A stretch of DNA of 64,000 nt from Microlunatus sagamiharensis (GCF_900105785.1 NZ_LT629799.1:1612001-1676000), one strand, 5' to 3'; shown: positions 35,086-45,847, counted from the stretch's first letter. Notes: a model not told the origin generated them from the sequence alone. Numbers and translations: made by a program.

Positions 35086-37434
35086 CTACTGCGAGACGCG
35101 GTAGACGTCGAAGACCGAGGGGACCTGGCGTACGGCGCCGAGGACGTGGTCGAGGTGGGTTGGGTCGCCGGTCTGGAAGGTGAACTTCGCCTTGCAGATC
35201 CGATCCTTCGTCGTGGCCAGGGCCGCCGACAGGATGTTGACGTGCTGGTCGGACAGGCACCGGGTGATGTCGGAGAGGAGCCGGTTGCGGTCGAGCGCCT
35301 CGACCTGGATGGCCACGAGGAAGGAGCTGAGCGTCGTCGGGGCCCAGGCGACCTCGACGATCCGCTCCGGCGCTTTGAGCAGCTCGGCGGCGTTCGAGCA
35401 GTCGGTGCGGTGCACCGACACCCCGGAACCACGGGTGACGAAGCCCAGGATCGGGTCGCCGGGGACCGGGGTGCAGCACTTTGCGAGCTTGACCAGCAGG
35501 TCGTCGGCGCCCTTGACCACGACCCCGGTCGAGGTGCCGCTGCCCGCGCGCCGGCTGCGGCGCCCGGTGATCAGGCGGTCCTCGCCGACCTCGTCGGCGA
35601 CGGCCTCCTCGCCGCCCTCGACCACGGTCAGGTGGTTGAGCACGGCCTGGGCCCCGACGGTGCCCTCGCCGATCGCGGCGTACAGGGCGCTGACGTCGGC
35701 CAGCTTGAAGTGCGTCGCGACTGCGGTCAGGTGCTCGAGGGTCAGGAGCCGCTGCAGCGGGAGCCCGGCCTTGCGGAGCTGGCGGGCCAGCGCCTCCTTG
35801 CCGTTCTCGATCGACTCCTCGCGGCGCTCGCGCGTGAAGTGGTGCTTGATCTTGTTGCGCGCCCGCGGGCTGCGGACGAAGCCGAGCCAGTCGCGGCTGG
35901 GGCCGGCGTTCTCGGCCTTGGAGGTGAAGATCTCGACGACGTCGCCGTTGTGCAGCTCCGACTCCAGCGGCACGAGCTTGCCGTTGACGCGGGCGCCGAT
36001 CGTGCGGTTGCCGACCTCGGTGTGGACCGAGTAGGCGAAGTCGACCGGCGTCGAGCCCTGCGGGAGGGCCTTGACCTCGCCGCGCGGGGTGAAGGCGTAC
36101 ACCTCGGTGGAGTTGATCTCGAACCGCAGCGAGTCGAGGAACTCCCCCGGGTCGGCGGTCTCGCGCTGCCAGTCGAGGAGCTGGCGCACCCAGACCAGCT
36201 CGTCGTCGGCGCCGTCCGCCGCGACGACGGGGCCGCCGTTCTTGGCGCCCTCCTTGTACTTCCAGTGCGCGGCGACGCCGAACTCCGCGCGCCGGTGCAT
36301 CTCCTCGGTGCGGATCTGCAGCTCGACCGGCTTGCCGCCTGGCCCGACGACCGAGGTGTGCAGCGACTGGTAGAGGTTGAACTTGGGCATCGCGATGTAG
36401 TCCTTGAACCGCCCCGGCAGGGGGGTCCAGCGGACGTGCATGACGCCCATCGCGGCGTAGCAGTCGGACTGGTTCTCCACGAGGATCCGCAGGCCCACGA
36501 GGTCGTAGATGTCGGAGAACTCGCGGCCGCGCACGACCATCTTCTGGTAGATCGAGTAGTAGTGCTTGGGCCGGCCGGTGACGCTCGCGCGGATCTTGGC
36601 GTTCTTGAGGTCGGTCTGCGCCTGGGCGACGACCGTGGCCAGGAACTCGTCGCGGCTGGGCGCCGCCTCCGCCACGAGGCGCACGATCTCGTCGTAGACC
36701 TTGGGGTGCATCGTGGCGAAGGCGAGGTCCTCGAGCTCCCACTTGATCGTGTTCATGCCGAGTCGGTGGGCCAGCGGCGCGTAGATCTCGAGGGTCTCCA
36801 GCGCGATGCGCGACTGCTTGTCCGGGCGCAGGTAGTGCAGCGTGCGCATGTTGTGCAGCCGGTCGGCCAGCTTGATGACGAGCACGCGGATGTCGCGGCT
36901 CATCGCCACGACCATCTTGCGGATGGTGTCGGACTTCGCCGACTCGCCGAACTTGATCTTGTCGACCTTGGTGCAGCCGTCGACCAGGAGGGCGACCTCC
37001 TCGCCGAAGTCCTTGGTCAGCTCCTTCAGCGTGTACGGCGTGTCCTCGACCGTGTCGTGCAGCAGCGCCGCGCACAGGGTCGCCTCGGTCATGCCCAGCT
37101 CGGCGAGGATCGTCGTCACCGCGAGCGGGTGGGTGATGTAGGCGTCGCCGCTCTTGCGGCGCTGCTCGCGGTGGTAGCGCTCCGCGGTGTGGAAGGCGCG
37201 CTCGACGAGCGACAGGTCGGCCTTGGGGTGGTTGGCCCGGATGACCTGGAAGAGCGGGTCGAGCGCCGCGGTCTGCGGCCGGGCGGACCCGAAGCGCGCG
37301 AGGCGCTGGCGCATCCGTACGCGGGGCGGTTCGCTCGCGGGCGGGCTCGGCGCGGGCGCGACCGGCGGCGCCTCCGTCACGACCGGGGGCGTCCCCACGA
37401 CTGAGCTCTGGTCCACCACGCTTCGATCCACCAC
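35086..37434 (-). CDS. relA: Bifunctional (p)ppGpp synthetase/hydrolase (Rel)
   Basis: This is an approximately 782-residue RelA/SpoT protein. It contains the HD hydrolase domain ([13 protein letters not shown]), the synthetase domain (around [21 protein letters not shown] and [19 protein letters not shown], in part), a TGS domain ([24 protein letters not shown]), and zinc-finger/CC and ACT domains ending FDVYRVSQ. The intact HD motif and actinobacterial context indicate a bifunctional enzyme. The start is uncertain: tandem GTG at 37434/37431 is chosen, because upstream open frame has no homology. Conserved neighbours apt and secDF lie upstream. Confidence 0.94.
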   Translation of the reverse strand: MVDRSVVDQSSVVGTPPVVTEAPPVAPAPSPPASEPPRVRMRQRLARFGSARPQTAALDPLFQVIRANHPKADLSLVERAFHTAERYHREQRRKSGDAYITHPLAVTTILAELGMTEATLCAALLHDTVEDTPYTLKELTKDFGEEVALLVDGCTKVDKIKFGESAKSDTIRKMVVAMSRDIRVLVIKLADRLHNMRTLHYLRPDKQSRIALETLEIYAPLAHRLGMNTIKWELEDLAFATMHPKVYDEIVRLVAEAAPSRDEFLATVVAQAQTDLKNAKIRASVTGRPKHYYSIYQKMVVRGREFSDIYDLVGLRILVENQSDCYAAMGVMHVRWTPLPGRFKDYIAMPKFNLYQSLHTSVVGPGGKPVELQIRTEEMHRRAEFGVAAHWKYKEGAKNGGPVVAADGADDELVWVRQLLDWQRETADPGEFLDSLRFEINSTEVYAFTPRGEVKALPQGSTPVDFAYSVHTEVGNRTIGARVNGKLVPLESELHNGDVVEIFTSKAENAGPSRDWLGFVRSPRARNKIKHHFTRERREESIENGKEALARQLRKAGLPLQRLLTLEHLTAVATHFKLADVSALYAAIGEGTVGAQAVLNHLTVVEGGEEAVADEVGEDRLITGRRSRRAGSGTSTGVVVKGADDLLVKLAKCCTPVPGDPILGFVTRGSGVSVHRTDCSNAAELLKAPERIVEVAWAPTTLSSFLVAIQVEALDRNRLLSDITRCLSDQHVNILSAALATTKDRICKAKFTFQTGDPTHLDHVLGAVRQVPSVFDVYRVSQ

Positions 37435-37475
37435 ACCCGTCGTCCGCGTCCTTGCCCGGAGTCTAGTGCGTCGTC

Positions 37476-38540
37476 CTACCCGTCCTGCGCCCGTCGGACC
37501 ACGACGACCTGGTCGCCGGTCTGCAGCTCGGCCACGGCGGGGTCGTAGAAGCGGCGCAGGGTCTTGTTGCGCACCACGGCGATCACCCGCTCGCCGCTGA
37601 TCTCGCCCGGCGACCGGCCCGCCTCTGACGCCGTCACCTGACGCTCGCCGACCTCCAGGCCCTCGCGGGAGGACAGCAGGTCCTCGATGACGGTGCCGAT
37701 GTTCGGGCTCGTGGCCGACAGCCCGAGGAGCCGGCCCACCGCCTCCGACGAGGTGACGACCACGTTGGCCCCGCACTGGCGCAGCAGGGAGGCGTTGTCG
37801 TCCTCGCGCACGGCGACGACCACGTGCGCGCTCGGGTTGAGCTGGCGCACGGTGAGCATCGTGAGGATCGCGGAGTCGTCGCGGTCGAGGGTGATGACGA
37901 TCTCGCGGGCCTTGGCGATCTCGGCGCGCCGCAGGATGTCGCGACGCGTCGCGTCGCCCTCGATGGCGGCGTACCCGCGGGCGTTGGCGTCGGCGACCGC
38001 GGTGGCGCGGCCGTCGATGATGACCACCTGCGCGGCGGTCGTGCCGTTGGTCTCGAGCGTCTCGACGGCGCTGCGGCCCTTGGTGCCGTAGCCGACGACG
38101 ACCACGTGGTTGCGCATGCCTCTCCTCCACCGGGAGTCCCGGTACATCTGCCGGCCCTGGTTGGCCAGCACCTCGAGGGTCGTGCCGACCAGCAGGACCA
38201 GGAAGCCGATCCGCAGCGGCGTCACGAAGATCGCGTTGAGCACGCGGGCGTGCGGCGCCACCGGGGTGATGTCGCCGTAGCCGGTGGTCGTGATGGTGAC
38301 CGTCGCGTAGTAGATCGCGTCGATCAGGCTGACCTCACCGTCGTAGCTGTCGGTGTAGGAGTCCCGGTCGAACCAGACCAGCGCCACCACGAGCGCGAGC
38401 AGCAGCAGGGCGAGCCCGCCGCGCCGGGCGAGCTCGACGGCCGGTGTCGCGCTGCGCGCCGGCAGCGACACGAGCGCCTCGCTGGTCCAGCGCCGCTCGT
38501 GGTCCAGGCGCCGCAGCCGGCTCACCGCCACCTCAGGCAC
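37476..38540 (-). CDS. Two-helix potassium channel with RCK/TrkA-N domain
   Basis: This is a 354-residue channel. The transmembrane pore has one helix at residues 42-57, the selectivity filter TTTGYGD at 84-90 and a second helix around 98-125. A cytoplasmic RCK domain follows with [17 protein letters not shown] and [18 protein letters not shown], which bind nucleotides or ions, then a TrkA-C-like end ([16 protein letters not shown]). It probably conducts K+ under ligand control. It overlaps apt by 8 bp and is followed by relA 41 bp later, an insertion into the usual apt-relA pair. Confidence 0.9.
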   Translation of the reverse strand: MPEVAVSRLRRLDHERRWTSEALVSLPARSATPAVELARRGGLALLLLALVVALVWFDRDSYTDSYDGEVSLIDAIYYATVTITTTGYGDITPVAPHARVLNAIFVTPLRIGFLVLLVGTTLEVLANQGRQMYRDSRWRRGMRNHVVVVGYGTKGRSAVETLETNGTTAAQVVIIDGRATAVADANARGYAAIEGDATRRDILRRAEIAKAREIVITLDRDDSAILTMLTVRQLNPSAHVVVAVREDDNASLLRQCGANVVVTSSEAVGRLLGLSATSPNIGTVIEDLLSSREGLEVGERQVTASEAGRSPGEISGERVIAVVRNKTLRRFYDPAVAELQTGDQVVVVRRAQDG

Positions 38541-39111
38541 CCCCGGTCGAGACCAGCGCGCGGACGTCGTCCAGGCCCGCGGCGCGCAGCCGGTCGCGGC
38601 CCCCGAGGAAGTCGAGCTCGAGGACGACGGCGACCGCGGCCACCTCGGCCCCCAGCCGGCGGACGAGGCCCGCCGTCGAGGCCACGGTCCCGCCGGTCGC
38701 GAGCACGTCGTCGACGACGAGCACGCGCTGCCCGGGGGCGAGCGCGTCGACGTGCATGGCGAGCGTCTCTTCGCCGTACTCGAGGTCGTAGGTGACGTCG
38801 ACGTGATCGCGCGGGAGCTTGTTCGGCTTGCGGACCGGCACCAGCCCGACGCCCAGCGCGAGCGCCACGGGCGCGCCGAAGAGGAAGCCTCGCGCCTCGA
38901 GCGCGACGACGGCGTCGATCCCCTCGGGCGCCAGCGCCGCGAGCCCTCGGACCGCGGTCGCGAGGCCGTCGGGCGAGGCGAGCAGCGGGGTGATGTCCTT
39001 GAACGTCACTCCCGGCTGGGGGAAGTCGGGCACGTCGACCACGAGGTCCGCCAGCGCGGAGACCTCGACGGGCCCCGCGCGACCCGCAGCCGGTGCGCCC
39101 GTCACGCCCAC
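38533..39111 (-). CDS. apt: Adenine phosphoribosyltransferase
   Basis: This 192-residue enzyme salvages adenine with PRPP to AMP. Landmarks are VPDFPQPGVTFKDITPLL, VALEARGFLFGAPVALALGVG, PVRKPNKLPR and the PRPP-binding loop VLVVDDVLATGGT. Length is normal. It lies between secF (4 bp upstream in the transcript) and the K+ channel, in the conserved secD-secF-apt-relA order of actinobacteria. Confidence 0.95.
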   Translation of the reverse strand: MGVTGAPAAGRAGPVEVSALADLVVDVPDFPQPGVTFKDITPLLASPDGLATAVRGLAALAPEGIDAVVALEARGFLFGAPVALALGVGLVPVRKPNKLPRDHVDVTYDLEYGEETLAMHVDALAPGQRVLVVDDVLATGGTVASTAGLVRRLGAEVAAVAVVLELDFLGGRDRLRAAGLDDVRALVSTGGA

Positions 39112-39115
39112 CGAC

Positions 39116-40351
39116 CTACTTCTTCCGCTCGCTGCGCGTCGAGCTCTGCGGCTGCGGACGCTTCGCCGCGCCCTCGACCACCGGTCGCACGGACGCCCGC
39201 GGGCTCGTCGGCACCGCGGTCACCCGGGTCCCGCCCTTGACCCCGACCGGCACCGCGTCACCGCCCTCGGCACCGACGCCCACGAGGCCGTCCGGGTCCG
39301 CGAGCCGGTCGTCGTCACGGGTCGGCTCGGCGACGCTGGCGCCCGCCGAGCGGGCGTCGCTCTTCTCCCGCTTGCCCTCGACCCGCGAGCGGTGCCGGCG
39401 CATGTCCGGCTCCCGCTCCTTGAGCTGGGCCAGGATCGGCGTGGCGATGAAGATCGAGGAGTACGCACCCGAGACCATGCCGACGAAGAGGGCCAGCGAG
39501 AGGTCCTTGAGCGGGCCCTCGCCGAGGATGAACGTGCCCGCGAAGAGCAGCGCCGCCACCGGCAGGACGCCGATCACCGTGGTGTTGATCGAGCGGACCA
39601 GCACCTGGTTGACCGCGAGGTTGGCCGCGTCGGAGTACGTCTTGGTCGTGCTCGAGCGCACGCCCTTCACGTTCTCGCGCACCTTATCGAAGACGACGAC
39701 GGTGTCGTAGAGCGAGTAGCCGAGGATCGTCAGGACACCGATCAGCGTCGCCGGGGTGACCGTGAAGCCGACCAGCGCGTAGATGCCGACCGTGAGCAGG
39801 AGGTCGTGCAGCAGCGCGATCAGCGCCGCCGCCGACATCTTGGCGTCGCGGAAGTAGATCCAGATGACCAGCGTGACCAGGACGAGGAAGACCACCAGGG
39901 CGATCAGCGCGCGCTCGGTGATCTGGCCGCCCCACGAGGCGCCGATCAGGCTGTAGTTGACCTGGTCGCCGGGCACGCCCACGGCCTGGCCGATCGCCGC
40001 CCGGACGGCCGGCACCTCGGTCGTGGTGTCCAGGGTGCGGGTCTGCACCCGCACCTGGTTGGACCCGATCGTGTTGATCGTGGCCTCGTTGAGGTCGGGC
40101 ACGCCCGACGCCTCGATGGCCTGCCGGACCGGCTCGACAATCTGCGAGGCGCTGACGCTCGTCGGCGCCTGGAAGTCGGCGCCGCCCTCGAACTCGATGC
40201 CGAGGGTCAGGCCCTTCAGCAGCAGTGCCAGGATCGAGACGGTCAGCAGGACCCCGGAGATGACGTACCAGCGGCGCCGGTGGCCGATGAAGTCGTAGGA
40301 GACCTCGCCGGTGTAGAGCCGGTGACCCAGCTGGGAGAACTTGCTCGCCAT
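39116..40351 (-). CDS. secF: Protein translocase subunit SecF
   Basis: This is a 411-residue membrane protein of the RND-like SecDF complex, which uses the proton gradient to pull preproteins through SecYEG. It has TM1 around RRRWYVISGVLLTVSILALL, the family segment GIEFEGGADFQ, five further C-terminal helices (including TPATLIGVLTILGYSLYDTVVVFDKVREN in part and LALFVGMVSGAYSSIFIATPIL in part), and an Arg/Ser-rich tail. The ATG at 40351 overlaps the secD TGA by one base. The 75-residue cytoplasmic tail is longer than in E. coli. Confidence 0.96.
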   Translation of the reverse strand: MASKFSQLGHRLYTGEVSYDFIGHRRRWYVISGVLLTVSILALLLKGLTLGIEFEGGADFQAPTSVSASQIVEPVRQAIEASGVPDLNEATINTIGSNQVRVQTRTLDTTTEVPAVRAAIGQAVGVPGDQVNYSLIGASWGGQITERALIALVVFLVLVTLVIWIYFRDAKMSAAALIALLHDLLLTVGIYALVGFTVTPATLIGVLTILGYSLYDTVVVFDKVRENVKGVRSSTTKTYSDAANLAVNQVLVRSINTTVIGVLPVAALLFAGTFILGEGPLKDLSLALFVGMVSGAYSSIFIATPILAQLKEREPDMRRHRSRVEGKREKSDARSAGASVAEPTRDDDRLADPDGLVGVGAEGGDAVPVGVKGGTRVTAVPTSPRASVRPVVEGAAKRPQPQSSTRSERKK

Positions 40352-42093
40352 CAGACCCTCGTTCCGGCCGCGACGGCCCGCCGTGTGCGCGTGCCCGGCA
40401 GGTTCTTGACCCCGAGGTGCTCGGGGTCGAGACCGGACAGCTTGTGCCCGCCGCCGAAGAACTTGGTGCGCGCGAGCAGCGACATCAGCGGCTTGGTGAA
40501 GAAGAAGACGATGAACACGTCGATGAGCGTGGTCAGGCCCAGGGTGAAGGCGAAGCCCCGCACCGAGCCGATCGCCAGGATGAACAGCACGATCGCCGAC
40601 AGCATCGACACCGCGTCGGCGATCAGCACCGTCTGGCGTGCTCGCAGCCAGCCGGTCTCGACCGCGGTGCGCAGGCTGCGCCCGTCGCGCACCTCGTCCC
40701 GGATGCGTTCGAAGTAGATGACGAAGCTGTCGGCGGTGACGCCGATGGCGACGATCGCGCCGGCGATGCCGGGCAGGTTGAGCGCGAAGCCCACCGAGCT
40801 GCCGAGCAGCACCATGCACGCGTACGTGATCACCGCCGCGATCGCCAGCGAGGCGACGACCACGATGCCCAGGCCGCGGTAGTAGGCGAAGCAGAACAGC
40901 ACGACCAGCGCGAGGCCGATGATGCCGGCGATGATGCCCGCCTGCAGCTGCTCGCCACCCAGGGTCGCCGAGACGTTGTTGACCTGCGAGATGTCGAAGG
41001 CCAGCGGCAGCGCGCCGTACTTGAGCACGTTGGCGAGGTCGGTCGCCGACTGCTGGGTGAAGCCGCCGGAGATCTGCGCGGCGCCGCCGGGGATCGCGGT
41101 GCTGACCGACGGGGCCGAGATCGACTTGCCGTCCAGCACGATCGAGAAGCGGTTCATCGGGTCGCTCTTGGCGGCCAGCGCGCGGGTGGCGTTCTCGAAG
41201 GCGGTCGAGCCGTCGCCGTTGAACTGCAGGTTGACGACCCACTCGATCCCGTTCTGCGGGATCCCGGCGTTGGCGCTGGTGAGCTGGTTGCCCTCGATCA
41301 GGGTCGGGCCGAGCAGGTACTTCTCGGTCCCGGTCCGGTCGCAGGAGAACAGCGGCTGGTCGGAGACGTCGACCTGCGGGTCGCCGCAGCTGAAGCTGGC
41401 GAAGTCGGTCGTGTCGGCCTGGCTGGGCTGCCAGTCGATCGCCTTGTCCGGCGGCGTGCCCTGGCCGGGCTCGGTCGGACGCGGCGCGGAGGGGGTCGGC
41501 GGAGCCGTCGGCAGCGCCGGCTGCGGCATCATCGGCCGGTTGTTGCCCGCGGGCACCTGGCCGGAGCCGCCGCGCGGCGTCGAGGACGGCGTCCCCGGTG
41601 CGGCCGTCTCCGAGGCCGCCGGGACGGACGCGCCCGTCGTGGGCTCGCCGCTCGGGGCCGGGGTCGGCGTCGCCGCACCGGACTCGGTCGCCGACGGGAC
41701 GGGCGTGGTCGGCTGGACCTGCTCGGCCGCGTACACGGCCCGGAAGCGGAGCACGGCGGTCTGGCCGACCTGCTGGACCAGCTGGTCCTGCTGCACGTTC
41801 GGGACGCTGACGATGATCTGGCGGTCACCGGAGACGGTGACCTCGCTCTCGCCCACGCCGAGGGCGTTGACGCGCTGCTCGATGATCGTGCGCGCCTGCT
41901 GGAGGCTGTTCGGGTCGATCGACCCGCTGCCGCTGGTGTTCCGGGCGGTCAGCGTGACGGTGGTGCCGCCCCGCAGGTCGAGACCCAGCTTGGGGGTCCA
42001 GGTCTTGCCCACGGCCATCAGGGTGATCAGACCCGCGGTGATGATCGCCAGGGCGATCAGCATCCGCAGGGGTCGACCGGTCATCGCTGCCAC
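40351..42093 (-). CDS. secD: Protein translocase subunit SecD
   Basis: This is a 580-residue SecDF partner. TM1 (LRMLIALAIITAGLITLMAV) is followed by LGLDLRGGTTVTL, then a periplasmic P1 domain interrupted by a Pro/Ala/Thr/Ser-rich insertion at about residues 140-225, typical of actinobacterial SecD. Five C-terminal helices carry GLALVVLFCFAYYRGLGIVV and TADSFVIYFERIRDEVRDG (in part). GTG at 42093 is favoured by GAGGT at 11 bases; an ATG three codons later is possible. It is the middle gene of yajC-secD-secF. Confidence 0.96.
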   Translation of the reverse strand: MAAMTGRPLRMLIALAIITAGLITLMAVGKTWTPKLGLDLRGGTTVTLTARNTSGSGSIDPNSLQQARTIIEQRVNALGVGESEVTVSGDRQIIVSVPNVQQDQLVQQVGQTAVLRFRAVYAAEQVQPTTPVPSATESGAATPTPAPSGEPTTGASVPAASETAAPGTPSSTPRGGSGQVPAGNNRPMMPQPALPTAPPTPSAPRPTEPGQGTPPDKAIDWQPSQADTTDFASFSCGDPQVDVSDQPLFSCDRTGTEKYLLGPTLIEGNQLTSANAGIPQNGIEWVVNLQFNGDGSTAFENATRALAAKSDPMNRFSIVLDGKSISAPSVSTAIPGGAAQISGGFTQQSATDLANVLKYGALPLAFDISQVNNVSATLGGEQLQAGIIAGIIGLALVVLFCFAYYRGLGIVVVASLAIAAVITYACMVLLGSSVGFALNLPGIAGAIVAIGVTADSFVIYFERIRDEVRDGRSLRTAVETGWLRARQTVLIADAVSMLSAIVLFILAIGSVRGFAFTLGLTTLIDVFIVFFFTKPLMSLLARTKFFGGGHKLSGLDPEHLGVKNLPGTRTRRAVAAGTRV

Positions 42094-42162
42094 GTCAGTG
42101 CTCTACCTCGTTCGTACGCACGCCGGCCGCGTGCAGCGGCCGGCGTCGGGGGGTGGTGTGGT

Positions 42163-42585
42163 TCAGCGCAGGTTGCTGCGGTCGCCGTCGGCGCCGTACG
42201 TGCCCGTGGGGGCGTCCGCGTCGGCACGGACGACCGGCTGCACGTCGCCCGTGTCGTAGGTCGCGGTGGCCTCGGCCTCGAGCTCCTCGCCGACCTCGTC
42301 CTCGGTCACCGAGTCCTCGTCGGCCTCGGTCGCACGGCGCACGATCGCCTGCTTGAGCACGGTCAGCTCGACGCCGGGCGAGATCTCCATGACGGCCTGC
42401 TTGTCACCGATCGAGACCAGGGTGCCGAAGAGCCCGCTGCCCAGGAGCACACGGTCGCCCGGCTCCAGCTCGCGCATGACCTTCTGCATGGCCTGCTGGC
42501 GCTTCTTCTGCGGCCGCAGGATCAGGAAGTAGAACGCGACCACCATCAGCAGGACGAGGATCAGGGTGCTGGATTGCTGTGACAT
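42163..42585 (-). CDS. yajC: Preprotein translocase subunit YajC
   Basis: This is a 140-residue single-span membrane protein associated with SecDF. The N-terminal helix (TLILVLLMVVAFYFLILRPQKKRQQ) ends in the hallmark RPQKKRQ, followed by the small SH3-like domain LEPGDRVLLGSGLFGTLVSI and a variable acidic C-terminal tail. It lies 69 bp upstream of secD and 70 bp downstream of ruvB in the conserved ruv-yajC-sec cluster. A weak 6-bp hairpin (CGTGAG/CTCACG, 42641-42660) overlaps the ruvB end. Confidence 0.93.
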   Translation of the reverse strand: MSQQSSTLILVLLMVVAFYFLILRPQKKRQQAMQKVMRELEPGDRVLLGSGLFGTLVSIGDKQAVMEISPGVELTVLKQAIVRRATEADEDSVTEDEVGEELEAEATATYDTGDVQPVVRADADAPTGTYGADGDRSNLR

Positions 42586-42655
42586 CGACTCGTCAATCTC
42601 ATCGGGTACGGGCGGACCGCTGCACTCTACTTGCCGAAACCGTGAGAACCCGCCC

Positions 42656-43711
42656 TCACGCGAACAGGTCGGGGTCGGGCGTGGCGCCCGGGACGCCCGC
42701 GCCGGCGTCGCGCGGCGGCCTGAGGCCCAGGTGCTGCCAGGCGGCGGGGGTGGCGACGCGACCCCGCGGCGTCCGCATCAGGAAGCCCTCGCGCACCAGG
42801 AAGGGTTCGGCGACCTCCTCGACCGTCTCGCGCTCCTCCCCCACCGAGATGGCCAGGGTGGACAGCCCCACGGGGCCGCCGGCGAAGCGCTTGCAGACGG
42901 CCGTGAGCACCGCCCGGTCGAGCCGGTCGAGGCCGATGGCGTCGACCTCGTAGAGCTCGAGGGCGGCCGCCGCGACGGCCTGCGTCAGGCGCCCGGAGCC
43001 GCGGACCTCGGCGAAGTCGCGCACCCGGCGCAGCAGCCGGTTGGCGATGCGGGGCGTGCCCCGCGAGCGCCGCGCGATCTCGGCGGCACCCTCGGGGTCG
43101 AGGTCGACGCCGAGCAGCACCGCGGAGCGGCGCACGATGTGGTCGAGGTCGGCCGCGGCGTAGAAGTCGAGCTGGCCGGTGAACCCGAACCGGTCGCGAA
43201 GCGGCCCGGGCAGCAGCCCGGCGCGGGTCGTCGCGCCGACGAGGGTGAAGCGCGGGATCTCGATGGGGATGGCCGTGGCACCCGGGCCCTTGCCGACGAC
43301 GACGTCGACCCGGAAGTCCTCCATCGCCAGGTAGAGCATCTCCTCGGCCGGCCGGGAGAGGCGGTGGATCTCGTCGAGGAAGAGCACCTCGCCCTCGACC
43401 AGGCCGGAGAGGATCGCGGCCAGGTCGCCGGCGTGCTGGATGGCCGGGCCGCTGGAGATGCGCAGCGGGGCCGTCATCTCGGTCGCGATGATCATCGCCA
43501 GGGTCGTCTTGCCCAGCCCCGGGGGACCGGAGAGCAGCACGTGGTCGGGGACGCCGCCGCGCCCCCGGGCGGCGGCGAGGACCAGCCCGAGCTGCTCGGC
43601 GACCCGCGGCTGGCCCTCGAACTCCTCGAGCGAGGTCGGGCGCAGCGCCGACTCCGCGGCCCGCTCGTCGGGGTCGGCCACGGCGCGCACGTCCACGGGG
43701 TCGACGCTCAC
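42656..43711 (-). CDS. ruvB: Holliday junction branch migration helicase RuvB
   Basis: This is a 351-residue AAA+ motor that drives branch migration with RuvA. The N-terminus ([20 protein letters not shown]) is followed by Walker [10 protein letters not shown], Walker [12 protein letters not shown], the RuvA-contact beta-hairpin, sensor 1 [11 protein letters not shown], the arginine-finger segment [17 protein letters not shown] and the C-terminal winged helix. The GTG at 43711 overlaps the ruvA stop by 4 bp. It is the third gene of the ruvC-ruvA-ruvB operon. Confidence 0.97.
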   Translation of the reverse strand: MSVDPVDVRAVADPDERAAESALRPTSLEEFEGQPRVAEQLGLVLAAARGRGGVPDHVLLSGPPGLGKTTLAMIIATEMTAPLRISSGPAIQHAGDLAAILSGLVEGEVLFLDEIHRLSRPAEEMLYLAMEDFRVDVVVGKGPGATAIPIEIPRFTLVGATTRAGLLPGPLRDRFGFTGQLDFYAAADLDHIVRRSAVLLGVDLDPEGAAEIARRSRGTPRIANRLLRRVRDFAEVRGSGRLTQAVAAAALELYEVDAIGLDRLDRAVLTAVCKRFAGGPVGLSTLAISVGEERETVEEVAEPFLVREGFLMRTPRGRVATPAAWQHLGLRPPRDAGAGVPGATPDPDLFA

Positions 43712-44316
43712 CGGCGGGCCAGGGTGAGCAGCGCGGCCCGCATCAGGGCCGGGACGCCGAGGTCGGGCTGCTCGGCGAGCATCGGCTCCACCTCGTCGCA
43801 CGCCGCCTCCGCGTCCTTGGGCGCCCAGCCCAGGCCGATGAGCCCCTGCGCGACCTGGTTGCGCCAGACCGCGTGGCCGGGCAGCGTCGGCGCGCCGGGC
43901 TCGGCGACGAGCCCGACCGCGTTGATCTTGTCCTTCAGCTCGAGCACGATCCGCTGCGCGCCCTTGCGGCCGATGCCGGGCACCTTGCAGAGCACGACGA
44001 GGTTCTCGGTGGCGATCGCGTGGCGCAGCTCGTCGGGGCTGAGCACGGCGAGCGCGGCCTGCGCCAGCTTGGGTCCGACGCCGGTCGCGGTCAGCAGCAG
44101 CTCGAAGAACTCGCGCTCGTCGGCGCTCGCGAAGCCGAACAGCGTGAGCGAGTCCTCGCGGACGACGAGGGCGGTGAACAGCGTGGTCCGCTGCCCGATC
44201 CGGAGGTGGGCCAGGGTGCCGGGGCTGCAGAGGGCGAGCAGGCCCACCCCGCCGGTCTCGACGACGGCGGACGTCGGGCCGAGGGCGGCGACGTTCCCGC
44301 TGACCTGGGCGATCAC
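43708..44316 (-). CDS. ruvA: Holliday junction DNA-binding protein RuvA
   Basis: This is a 202-residue tetrameric junction-binding protein. Domain I is an OB fold ([43 protein letters not shown] in part), domain II has tandem helix-hairpin-helix motifs ([12 protein letters not shown] and [13 protein letters not shown]), and domain III ([19 protein letters not shown]) contacts RuvB. GTG 44316 overlaps the ruvC stop by 4 bp and the end overlaps ruvB by 4 bp. Confidence 0.96.
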   Translation of the reverse strand: MIAQVSGNVAALGPTSAVVETGGVGLLALCSPGTLAHLRIGQRTTLFTALVVREDSLTLFGFASADEREFFELLLTATGVGPKLAQAALAVLSPDELRHAIATENLVVLCKVPGIGRKGAQRIVLELKDKINAVGLVAEPGAPTLPGHAVWRNQVAQGLIGLGWAPKDAEAACDEVEPMLAEQPDLGVPALMRAALLTLARR

Positions 44317-44921
44317 TTCGGCATCACGGGGCGTGCTCCTCTGCTGGTGCTGGTCGCGCTGGTGGCGGCGCGCGCGGCGGCGTACGCCCGCTGCTGCCGC
44401 GCGGCGACGCCCGAGGCGGCCTGGCGCGCCGCGTCGAGACGGTCGGTGGTCTGGCCGCGCCACACGTGGCAGATCGCCAGCGCGAGGGCGTCGGCTGCGT
44501 CGGCCGGCTTGGGGACGGAGTCGAGCTGGAGGATGCGGGCGACCATCGCGCCCACCTGCTCCTTGCCCGCGCGACCCGAGCCGGTGATCGCCGCCTTCAC
44601 CTCGCTGGGCGTGTGCAGCGCGGTGGGGATGCCGTGCCGGGCCGCGACGAGCAGCGCGACGCCAGCGGCCTGCGCCGTGCCCATCACCGTGCCGACGTTG
44701 TGCTGGGCGAAGACGCGCTCGACGGCGACGGCGGCGGGGCGGTAGCGCCGCACCCACTCCTCCATCGCCTCCTCGAGGACGGCGAGGCGGGCACCGGTCT
44801 CCTCGTGCGGGGAGGTGCGGACGACGTCGACCCCGAGCACGAAGGGCGGCCGGCCCGGCACGCCGTCGACCATGCCGAACCCGCAGCGCGTCAGACCCGG
44901 GTCGATGCCGAGCACGCGCAC
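44313..44921 (-). CDS. ruvC: Holliday junction resolvase RuvC
   Basis: This is a 202-residue endonuclease. RuvC nicks Holliday junctions symmetrically using four acidic residues: Asp in [14 protein letters not shown], Glu in [15 protein letters not shown], Glu in [22 protein letters not shown] and Asp in [16 protein letters not shown] Ser/Thr/Arg-rich C-terminal extension of about 30 residues is atypical but common in actinobacteria. It is the first gene of the ruv operon and has a LexA box upstream. Confidence 0.96.
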   Translation of the reverse strand: MRVLGIDPGLTRCGFGMVDGVPGRPPFVLGVDVVRTSPHEETGARLAVLEEAMEEWVRRYRPAAVAVERVFAQHNVGTVMGTAQAAGVALLVAARHGIPTALHTPSEVKAAITGSGRAGKEQVGAMVARILQLDSVPKPADAADALALAICHVWRGQTTDRLDAARQAASGVAARQQRAYAAARAATSATSTSRGARPVMPK

Positions 44922-44957
44922 GCGGACCCCTGACTGCTCGGGTGGAACGCGCCCGGT

Positions 44958-44979
44958 TCGAACACGCGTTCGTACGCTA
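44958..44979 (-). promoter_or_regulatory. LexA (SOS) box at the ruvCAB promoter
   Basis: TCGAACACGCGTTCGT (44958-44973) matches the actinobacterial/Bacillus-type SOS operator TCGAAC-N4-GTTCGA at all but one base. It directly abuts a TAGCGT -10 hexamer on the minus strand (44974-44979), so bound LexA would cover the transcription start of ruvC. The rest of the 156-bp gap shows nothing else. Confidence 0.8.
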
Positions 44980-45077
44980 ACCCGACCCGGGCGGGCAGCG
45001 CACGCCCGACACGCGGCGCTAGCTCAGCCGCGAGCGTCGGCAGCCGGGCGGTCGAGCGCCCGGCGCGCGAGCGGCTC

Positions 45078-45839
45078 CTAGGAAGAGGGCACCAGGGCGT
45101 CGTCGGGAGCCTCGACGTTGGTGAAGACGTTCTGCACGTCGTCGGAGTCCTCGAGGGCGTCGACGAGCTTCTCGAGCTTCTCGAGGGTCGGGAGGTCGGC
45201 CGGCTGGGTGAACTCCGGCACGAACGACACCTCGGCGGAGTCGTAGTCGAGCCCGGCCTCCTGCACGGCGGTGCGCACGGCCACGGTGTCGTTCGGGTCG
45301 CTGATGACCTCGAAGGCGTCGCCCAGGTCGTTGACCTCGTCGGGCCCGGCGTCGAGCGTCGCCTCGAGGACGTCGTCCTCGGTGAGCTCGCGCGACTCCT
45401 GCTTCTTGGGCAGGAGCACCACGCCCTTGCGGCTGAAGACCCGGGCGGTGGAGCCGACGTCGGCCATCGTCCCGCCGTTGCGGGTCACGGCGATGCGGAC
45501 CTCGGACGCCGAGCGGTTCCGGTTGTCGGTCAGGCACTCGATGAGGATCGCGATGCCGGCCGGGCCGTACGCCTCGTAGAACAGCGTCTCGTAGTCCGAG
45601 CCGCCGCCCTCGGCGCCGGAGCCGCGCTTGATGGCGCGCTCGATGTTGTCCTTGGGGACCGAGGTCTTGCGCGCCTTCTGCACGGCGTCGTACAGGGTCG
45701 GGTTGCCGTCGAGGTCACCCCCGCCGATCCGTGCCGCCACCTCGATGTTCTTGATGAGCTTGGCGAACGACTTGGCGCGGCGCGCGTCGACGACCGCCTT
45801 CTGGTGCTTGGTGGTTGCCCACTTGGAGTGACCCGACAT
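45078..45839 (-). CDS. yebC: YebC/PmpR family protein (TACO1-like translation/transcription factor)
   Basis: This is a 253-residue protein. The family N-terminus [29 protein letters not shown] is diagnostic (first residues [13 protein letters not shown]), followed by [36 protein letters not shown] and [15 protein letters not shown]. YebC proteins were named as transcriptional regulators, and recent work links them to relieving ribosome stalling. The C-terminal dozen residues are acidic. A TAGGAT box ends 8 nt before ATG 45839. It precedes ruvC in the conserved yebC-ruvCAB order. Confidence 0.95.
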   Translation of the reverse strand: MSGHSKWATTKHQKAVVDARRAKSFAKLIKNIEVAARIGGGDLDGNPTLYDAVQKARKTSVPKDNIERAIKRGSGAEGGGSDYETLFYEAYGPAGIAILIECLTDNRNRSASEVRIAVTRNGGTMADVGSTARVFSRKGVVLLPKKQESRELTEDDVLEATLDAGPDEVNDLGDAFEVISDPNDTVAVRTAVQEAGLDYDSAEVSFVPEFTQPADLPTLEKLEKLVDALEDSDDVQNVFTNVEAPDDALVPSS

Positions 45840-45847
45840 GGTTCAGA

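Noticed and set aside
42641-42660. Hairpin between yajC and ruvB
   Set aside because: Only 6 bp of stem, overlapping the ruvB stop codon, so it is too weak to call a terminator.
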